Origin: Planctomycetota bacterium
GTDB taxonomy: Bacteria; Planctomycetota; UBA8108; UBA1146
Direction of reading: 5' to 3'
Assembly (NCBI GenBank): GCA_013911165.1
Contig: JACETR010000030.1
Location: 1 to 32,369, forward strand
DNA length: 32,369 bases
Shown here: positions 26,963 through 32,369 of the stretch, piece after piece
Numbering within the stretch: position 1 is the stretch's first letter
Layout of the letters: each line of letters starts with the position of its first letter
Notes under the pieces: generated by a model
Databases searched by the model: none
The model's input: only the letters and a program-made list of their open reading frames with translations
Told to the model about the DNA's origin: nothing
Made by a program: the position numbers and the translations under genes

Positions 26963-27739
26963 ATGACCCGGTTGCTTCACTTTTCAATCTTCCCTCTGGT
27001 TGGTTTATTGGCTTTCGCAGGTTGTACGGGGGAGCCCGCCGGGCAGATCTCCAGCAGACCCGCCACACGTTCTGAAGTGCTCCTCGACCCCCTGCCACGG
27101 ATTGTTGACAATTCACCCGGCGAAAATCATTTCGATACCCTGGTGCAATTGACCGATGGCGGTGTCAATCGACGTCCTGTTTTCACAGACAATGATCGTG
27201 TCGTTGCCTTCAGCAGCGAGAGGCCTCCCCACAAGGAAGCGCGCGTCTACCACATGTTCACGGATGCTTCGGGGCTGAAAAGTGTGGATGAAGATCTTCC
27301 CCAGCCCCTGGTTGCCACCTCATCCGCTGCAGGAGATCTGTCCTGTTTCACGGCACTCAAGGGGGACTCTTCCGGAAAAGCCTATACGGACATCTTTCCG
27401 CCGGCACCCGGGGTATCAACAGAAGTCGTCTTGAGAATCGGAGATGGCGAACCTGCGGTCATCAGCAAAGAGGGTCAGATTGCCGGGCGGCCAACCCTGA
27501 CCCCTGATGGTCTTTACGTGGTGTACTGCGGAGAGTTCTCCGAGGGGCAATACGATTTGTATGTGTACACCATCGCCTCAGGTCTCAATGAAAAAATCAC
27601 CACGACCGATGGGTTTGATGGGGACCCTTCCTTTTCTTCGGATGGTCGCAGGTTGATCTTTGTTTCACAAAGAAATGATCAGGACCCCGAAGAGTACAAC
27701 CTCTTTGCGGCTGACTGGCTGCTTATTCAGGAAGAGTGA
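26963..27739 (+). CDS. lipoprotein with TolB/PD40-like beta-propeller repeats
   Basis: A 258-residue exported protein. The start ATG 26963 follows GGAAAGG; in-frame upstream starts at 26741 and 26939 lack ribosome sites and would spoil the signal peptide. Residues 1-20 form a lipoprotein signal with FAG-C21 as the lipobox (Phe at -3 is uncommon). The mature part has WD40-like PD40 repeats, for example GVNRRPVFTDNDRVVAFSSE, AGRPTLTPDGLYVVYCGE and GDPSFSSDGRRLIFVSQR, as in TolB-type propellers. Four or so repeats are visible, too few for a full blade set, so it may dimerise or be incomplete. The 3' end overlaps the convergent next gene by 17 bases. Confidence 0.8.
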   Translation: MTRLLHFSIFPLVGLLAFAGCTGEPAGQISSRPATRSEVLLDPLPRIVDNSPGENHFDTLVQLTDGGVNRRPVFTDNDRVVAFSSERPPHKEARVYHMFTDASGLKSVDEDLPQPLVATSSAAGDLSCFTALKGDSSGKAYTDIFPPAPGVSTEVVLRIGDGEPAVISKEGQIAGRPTLTPDGLYVVYCGEFSEGQYDLYVYTIASGLNEKITTTDGFDGDPSFSSDGRRLIFVSQRNDQDPEEYNLFAADWLLIQEE

Positions 27740-29213
27740 AGACTCCCAGATTTGCATTGCCCGCCTGATTCAGCCGCACGTTTTTCCCGACCATTCCGTG
27801 GAAGGGATGGTGGGCAACCACAGTGTAATTCCCCTGGGGTAGCGGCGGGGATTCAAAGCGGCCGCTGGTGTCACACCAAACGGTGATCTCCTCAAGCACA
27901 TTTGCGAATTGTGCCTCAGCAAGCCTGATTTTGACAAAGGCTCCGCCAAAGGTCACTCCACTACCGGCGGTCAGAACCAACCCTCTTGCGTAAACGCAGT
28001 CCTCGATTTTCAGATTGAGCTCTCCCCCTCCACTCTCCGGCATCGTCCAGGTTTCGGGAATCGAGTAGAGGATGGCCTGTTCGTCTTCCGGAGCAGGATT
28101 CCAGCTGGCAAGGAAGGTGTAGGTTTGACCTGATGCGAGAATGTTCATCTCGTTAAATTCGGCGGTGGGTCCATCGAAGATCTTTTTCCCCGCACGGGTA
28201 ACGCGAACCCGGGCATCCGGGAGATTCGAACTGTTGCCGAGATTGACGGAAACATTGAAGTTTTCTGAGGGTTTGAGAGGGAACGGCTTGCGGATGCCGA
28301 TCTTGTCCTTGGGCACCAGAAGGCTGAATGATTCCTCCTGGTAACCGGGGTGTTGCAGGTACAGCGTCGCCATTCCGGAGGTCAGCCCGGTGATCTTGAA
28401 TTTCCCCCGCTCGCCCGCAACCGCGTCCGCATCGTCTTCCATAATTGAGACAAGAGATGCTCTGGCCCCTTCGAGGGTGACGTTGTTTCCGATGGCAAAG
28501 CCTTCCAATTCACAACCTGCCGGCAGAATGATCTGACGATCGATGGTTTCTCCTGCGACGGCGGTGAGGTTGTCGAAAAAGGCATCGGCGTGACTGTCTG
28601 AACGGACGGTTACGAAAAAGGGGCCCGGGGGAATGAGGGCTTCAAACTTTCCTGTTCCATCGGTGGTCACCTCTGATTGCCAGCCTTTGGCTGTTTCGAT
28701 CAACAACCGGGCTTTCGGCAGGGGTGTTGGATCCGGCAGTTTTTCTCCCTGAAGCACAAACATGTGACCCAGGATGGTTCCTGAAAAGATGGCGGCTTCA
28801 TGAAGCGAAACGAGCACGTTCTTTTCGATCAGGGTCTGGATGGGGTAAGCATCATCGGCTTCCACACGGACAAGGCCCTGATTTCCCTCGGGTACCCTGA
28901 CGAAGAAGTTCGGGTTCGCCGGGTCATGCGCTTTGAATCGCGAAAGGTCAGCCCCTGTGTTGTCGAGCAGGGTGATGACCGGGTTACTGGAGCGCATGTC
29001 CGCTTTTCCGTTAAACATCAAATGAACCTGGCAGTTATGGTAGGGATCGCCGAAGGGAAGACGAGAGTCCTGGACGGGTCCGAGTCGTGATGAGTCGCCC
29101 TCGGGTGCAGGGGTGATCATCTGCCTGGAGACCCTGAACGCCGTAAACCCTGAGTAAATCATCAGAAGGATCAACAGCGTCAATACGATACCGATGACGT
29201 TTTTCAGATTCAT
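27723..29213 (-). CDS. membrane-anchored protein with carboxypeptidase-regulatory-like repeats
   Basis: A 496-residue protein with one N-terminal TM helix (about residues 6-28) and a large extracytoplasmic part. Repeated beta-sandwich units of the carboxypeptidase-regulatory/SdrD B type are recognisable by their strand-turn patterns: TTDGTGKFEALIPPGPFFVT, GERGKFKITGLTSGMATLYL and CDTSGRFESPPLPQGNYTVV. Such units are structural and do not reveal catalysis. The start overlaps the stop of the SPOR lipoprotein gene by one base (TAATG), so the two are co-translated, and both act outside the inner membrane. The role is unknown. Confidence 0.8.
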   Translation of the reverse strand: MNLKNVIGIVLTLLILLMIYSGFTAFRVSRQMITPAPEGDSSRLGPVQDSRLPFGDPYHNCQVHLMFNGKADMRSSNPVITLLDNTGADLSRFKAHDPANPNFFVRVPEGNQGLVRVEADDAYPIQTLIEKNVLVSLHEAAIFSGTILGHMFVLQGEKLPDPTPLPKARLLIETAKGWQSEVTTDGTGKFEALIPPGPFFVTVRSDSHADAFFDNLTAVAGETIDRQIILPAGCELEGFAIGNNVTLEGARASLVSIMEDDADAVAGERGKFKITGLTSGMATLYLQHPGYQEESFSLLVPKDKIGIRKPFPLKPSENFNVSVNLGNSSNLPDARVRVTRAGKKIFDGPTAEFNEMNILASGQTYTFLASWNPAPEDEQAILYSIPETWTMPESGGGELNLKIEDCVYARGLVLTAGSGVTFGGAFVKIRLAEAQFANVLEEITVWCDTSGRFESPPLPQGNYTVVAHHPFHGMVGKNVRLNQAGNANLGVFTLPE

Positions 29214-30040
29214 TACGGAACGACTTTCACTTCTTCAAGACCCAGAGCTGCCTGGATACGGCTGGCATGTTGCTGAGCCGCAGATCGATCCTTGTATCTT
29301 CCCGAGAGAACGCGATGCAATGGTGAGCCTTTGCGACCGGGCATGCGGATCTCTGCGGGAAAGCCCGCGTCTTGCAGTCGGGTCGATTGTTTGAGGGCGA
29401 GGGATTTTTTCAGGAACGCTCCCACCTGTACGCTGAACCACGGATCGTATTGCAGACGCAGGGTGGCCTGGGCTGAGTGCTTCCCTGATCCATCGAGGTC
29501 GAGGCATTTTTGCAGGGCCAGCTGTGCATCTTCGAAGCGTCCCATTCTTTGAAGCGCGACCCCTTGCTGATAATGGGCTTCACTGCGCGTCTCATCGTCG
29601 ACCGCCTGCCGGGCTGCCTCGCGGAAACAGGCTGCGGCTCTCGATGGATTCAGGTCCATGGAGATGGCTCCCCGTTGCAACAGGGCGCGGGCGGCGATGG
29701 CCCCTCCCCTGGATTGTGCCTCCCTCAGCAAACCTTCCGCTTCATCCATGCGGCCCCTGCGCTGGGCACAGATTCCCGCACTCAGCAACGCTTCACCGGA
29801 GCGCTGGTCATCCGGATAGCGCTCTGCAAAGAGGGAGAAGGCACTCTGGGCTACTGCCACGTCATCCAGAAGCCACGCCTTGCGTGCATCCTGCCAGCGA
29901 GACTCGGCGACGGGGTCGGGGGTATTGGTGGAGGACACCTTTCGGGGACCGGAAGAACAACCGATGCAAAGTGCGCAGACCATCACGGCCCACAGGAGCT
30001 TTCTGTGCACCGAAAACCATTTGCCTCTGCTGTCTTTCAT
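29213..30040 (-). CDS. TPR and SPOR-domain lipoprotein
   Basis: A 275-residue exported protein. Start ATG 30040 follows GGAAGGA; the open frame runs further to 30226, but that part overlaps the start region of the divergent hydantoinase gene. Residues 14-28 are hydrophobic and end in LCIGC28, an imperfect lipobox. Residues about 50-185 form tetratricopeptide-like helical repeats (EALLSAGICAQRRGRMDEAE and HYQQGVALQRMGRFEDAQLA). The C-terminal ~75 residues are a SPOR domain (FSVQVGAF ... LHRVLSGRYKDRSAAQQHAS), which binds denuded peptidoglycan at division sites. This suggests periplasmic envelope work together with the coupled membrane-anchored gene. Confidence 0.85.
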   Translation of the reverse strand: MKDSRGKWFSVHRKLLWAVMVCALCIGCSSGPRKVSSTNTPDPVAESRWQDARKAWLLDDVAVAQSAFSLFAERYPDDQRSGEALLSAGICAQRRGRMDEAEGLLREAQSRGGAIAARALLQRGAISMDLNPSRAAACFREAARQAVDDETRSEAHYQQGVALQRMGRFEDAQLALQKCLDLDGSGKHSAQATLRLQYDPWFSVQVGAFLKKSLALKQSTRLQDAGFPAEIRMPGRKGSPLHRVLSGRYKDRSAAQQHASRIQAALGLEEVKVVP

Positions 30041-30137
30041 GGAGCGGTCCTTCCCTCCATCATCCTGCATGAGCCCCTGAATTAGTGCAAAGGGTTTCAA
30101 CACATTGGCAACAGAGGCTGCAAGTCTGGAGAAGTTC

Positions 30138-32072
30138 TTGAGAATCGGGATCGACAGTGGAGGGACCTTTACGGACATCGTCATCTCCGATGCGAATGGG
30201 GTGCGTCTCAAGAAGGTCCCCTCCACCCCGGATGATCCGGCTCGTGCGATTCTTCAGGCCCTGAAAGATCTGACCGCAAATGAGGTCGTTCATGGGACGA
30301 CGGTGGCGACCAACGCATTGTTGGAGAGAAAACATGCGCGGGCAGGATGGGTTACCCACAGTGGGTTCGAGGATCTCCTTCAGCTTGGACGCCAGAACCG
30401 GCCGCAACTCCACGATCTGGAACCTGTCGCGACGACACCGTTGATTGCTCCGGAGGATCGATTTGGCCTGGGTCTGCGCAGGGGGCCTGGCGGCGTCAGT
30501 ATTGCTGAAGCGGATCTGGATGAGTTGTCCCAACTCCGTCGTTGGGTTTTGGAGAATGAGCTGGAGGCGATCGCCGTCGGCTTTCTTCACAGCACCGAGG
30601 ATGGTTCCGATGAGGAATTGATCCGCCAGCTTCTGGAAGATCTGGAACTGCCGGTGATCCTCTCGCATCAGGTGGCGGCAGAGCCGAGGGAGTGGGAACG
30701 CTTCAGCACTGCAACAGCAGCAGCAGTTCTGGCTCCGGTGATGCAGGGGTACCTGCAGAAATTGGCCCAGGGGTTGGGTCCGGCACAGTTGAGGGTGATG
30801 GATTCCGCCGGTTCGGCCAGACCCTGGTCCGCATTGGCCAGTGAGCCGGTGAAGACGGTGCTCTCTGGTCCGGCGGGCGGAGTGGTGGCAGCCCAACAAA
30901 GTGGCGATGGAAGTGTGGCGATCACCTTTGACATGGGTGGAACGAGCACCGATGTCAGCCTGGTCGGTGGAGACTCCCGACATTTTCGACAGCGGAATAC
31001 GCTGGTAGATGGTGTCCCCATCGCGGTGCCGATGATCGACATCCATACCGTTGGGGCCGGAGGCGGATCCATCTCCTGGATCGATGCCGGAGGTGCCCTG
31101 CGGGTGGGCCCTCACAGTGCAGGTGCGGACCCCGGACCTGCGGCTTATGGTCGCGGTGGAGAAGATGCGACAGTCACGGATGCCCACGTGGTCCTTGGAC
31201 GTTTGCCCCAGGATGCTCGACTTGGCGAAGAAACGACCATCGATGTCGAGGCTTCCCGGCAGGCGCTAATGCATTTGGCGAGACAGTTGGACTGGAGTGT
31301 GGAAAAAATGGCGCTGGGGATCATCGAAGTCTCCAACCATGAGATGGAACGAGCCTTGCGCAAGGTTTCCTCCGAGCGGGGGCAAGACCCGGGAGAGGCA
31401 ACACTGGTCTGCTTCGGTGGAGCCGGGGCTCTTCACGCCGTCGAGTTGGCACGCTCCTGTGGTATCCCCCGGGTGAGAATTCCCGCAGGGGCGGGATGCT
31501 TCAGCGCATGGGGTTTGTTGCAATCCCCCTGGACGGAATCTGCGGAAACCGTTCTGTTGAAGAGATTGTCCGAAGAACGGGATGACGAGCTGGACGCGTT
31601 GGCACAGCGGCTGGAGGAGCAGGCGTTGTCTAGGATGCCGGGAGTTTCCAGAGACAACTTGATCATCGAGAGATTTCTGAGAGCACGGCATCAGGGGCAA
31701 TCCCATGATCTTGAAATCGAATGGGGTGACCATCCCGCGGAAGAGTTTCGTCAAAGATATGAAGAGCAGTTCGGTTATCGAATGGCGGATCGGGAGATTG
31801 AGGGGGTCGCGCTTCGCGTCTCTGTGACCGCTACGGTCGGGGGTTCCGTCGGGACGATTGAAGAGAAGCGGATGGATGCGGTCGAGTCCCGTATTTATCT
31901 CAACTCCCGTGAGGGCTTCCAGCAGATCCCCCGCATCGGTCAGGGATCTCTTGCCAAAGGGGTAAGCAGGGAAGGTCCTCTCTTGATCGAGGGTTGGACC
32001 ACCTTCTCGTGGATTCCTGCGGGAGCGGTCGTTGAGGTTCGGGAATCGGGCGACCTGTGGATCGAGGTCTGA
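30138..32072 (+). CDS. hydantoinase/5-oxoprolinase family protein, HyuA-type subunit
   Basis: A 644-residue protein of the N-methylhydantoinase A / oxoprolinase family (ATP-dependent hydrolysis of cyclic imides, 5-oxoproline or related substrates, or acetone-carboxylase-like). Motifs: IGIDSGGTFTDIV at the N terminus, HGTTVATNALLER, LSGPAGGVVAAQ, TFDMGGTSTDVSLV, HTVGAGGGSISWID, GADPGPAAYGRGG and FGGAGALHAVELA, an actin-like ATPase fold. The TTG at 30138 is preceded by GGAG; a TTG at 30105 with AAGGG further off is an alternative. No HyuB partner follows, and the next gene is unrelated, so the B subunit is elsewhere or absent. It is divergent from the SPOR lipoprotein gene. Confidence 0.88.
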   Translation: MRIGIDSGGTFTDIVISDANGVRLKKVPSTPDDPARAILQALKDLTANEVVHGTTVATNALLERKHARAGWVTHSGFEDLLQLGRQNRPQLHDLEPVATTPLIAPEDRFGLGLRRGPGGVSIAEADLDELSQLRRWVLENELEAIAVGFLHSTEDGSDEELIRQLLEDLELPVILSHQVAAEPREWERFSTATAAAVLAPVMQGYLQKLAQGLGPAQLRVMDSAGSARPWSALASEPVKTVLSGPAGGVVAAQQSGDGSVAITFDMGGTSTDVSLVGGDSRHFRQRNTLVDGVPIAVPMIDIHTVGAGGGSISWIDAGGALRVGPHSAGADPGPAAYGRGGEDATVTDAHVVLGRLPQDARLGEETTIDVEASRQALMHLARQLDWSVEKMALGIIEVSNHEMERALRKVSSERGQDPGEATLVCFGGAGALHAVELARSCGIPRVRIPAGAGCFSAWGLLQSPWTESAETVLLKRLSEERDDELDALAQRLEEQALSRMPGVSRDNLIIERFLRARHQGQSHDLEIEWGDHPAEEFRQRYEEQFGYRMADREIEGVALRVSVTATVGGSVGTIEEKRMDAVESRIYLNSREGFQQIPRIGQGSLAKGVSREGPLLIEGWTTFSWIPAGAVVEVRESGDLWIEV

Positions 32073-32074
32073 AG

Positions 32075-32369
32075 GTGAAGCGATTTCCCAAGGTGTGGTT
32101 TGGATCGCTTTCCCTGTTGCTGCTGTTTGTTTTCAGCTGGGGATTTTGGGGCGAGACCATCGTCGATCTCGATCCCCGTGCACCACTCAGTCCCCATATT
32201 TATGCGGCGGTGTCCCTGGCGGTCTGGATGGCGGTGGGTCACCTCTGGTTCCAACGGGTTCCGAAGGCACAGGCACTGACCATCATCTTATTGGGGGCGG
32301 CACTGGTCCGGGGGTTGTTGCTCACGACAGACCCCCTGCTCAGTGATGACCTCTGGCGCTATCTGTGGG
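32075..32369 (+). CDS. membrane GT-C type glycosyltransferase (3' partial)
   Basis: The first 98 residues of a membrane protein that runs off the window. GTG at 32075 lies two bases after the hydantoinase stop, with GAGG seven bases upstream. TM helices are predicted at about residues 8-25, 42-58 and 68-85. The visible end SDDLWRYLW matches the (S)DDxxRYLWDG motif of polyprenol-phosphate-mannose-type GT-C mannosyltransferases, where the acidic pair is in the active-site loop. Assignment to that group rests on this motif plus topology. Probable transcriptional coupling to the hydantoinase gene is by proximity only. Confidence 0.65.
   Translation, partial: MKRFPKVWFGSLSLLLLFVFSWGFWGETIVDLDPRAPLSPHIYAAVSLAVWMAVGHLWFQRVPKAQALTIILLGAALVRGLLLTTDPLLSDDLWRYLW

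Noticed and set aside
30060..31187. Antisense frame of 375 codons over the hydantoinase gene
   Set aside because: The sense strand carries all family motifs; the antisense product is Cys/Arg/His-rich without domains.

Overview
This is a chromosomal stretch of a Gram-negative bacterium with roughly 55-60% G+C by eye. Gram-negative is inferred from a SPOR-domain protein, lipoprotein signals and periplasmic-type proteins. The phylum cannot be fixed from sequence alone. The gene order dnaA-dnaN-DUF721-gyrB without recF, the HPHGES..YP form of the GyrA quinolone region and the PDZ/HEAT protein near the left end fit Planctomycetota or a related lineage best; this is a low-confidence guess. Nothing looks like a prophage, insertion sequence or CRISPR array.

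Left end (1-2846): the 3' part of a FabZ-like hotdog dehydratase, open at its 5' end, followed by an exported PDZ plus HEAT-repeat protein.

Metal-homeostasis island (about 2850-10170): two convergent operons, each headed by a Fur/Zur-type palindrome. The rightward operon encodes an ABC ATPase, two DUF3526-type ABC-2 permeases, a Fur-family repressor and a MerC-like membrane protein with Cys clusters. The leftward operon encodes a CobW/COG0523 GTPase with a CICC metal site and a FAD-dependent oxidoreductase. The operator TGATAATCGATTATCA sits inside a near-consensus sigma70 promoter. The layout reads as an autoregulated zinc (or iron) limitation regulon, and it is the best candidate here for an undescribed system.

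Replication region (10380-21208): tRNA-Ser(GCT), dnaA, a gene-free gap of about 720 bp with three exact DnaA boxes (probable oriC), dnaN, dciA (DUF721), gyrB, the pantothenate genes panB and panE, then gyrA. The two gyrase subunits are split by panB-panE. A perfect 19-bp palindrome lies just before gyrA.

Helicase region (21209-26060): a gap of about 475 bp rich in inverted repeats, then a translationally coupled operon of an XPB-type helicase, an XPB-associated Helicase_C_3 protein and a 227-residue protein I do not recognise.

Right end (26073-32369): YjbQ with a small receiver-like protein; an exported TolB-like beta-propeller lipoprotein; a membrane-anchored protein with carboxypeptidase-regulatory-like repeats coupled to a TPR/SPOR lipoprotein; a hydantoinase/oxoprolinase A subunit without a B subunit next to it; and the start of a GT-C type membrane glycosyltransferase cut by the window end.
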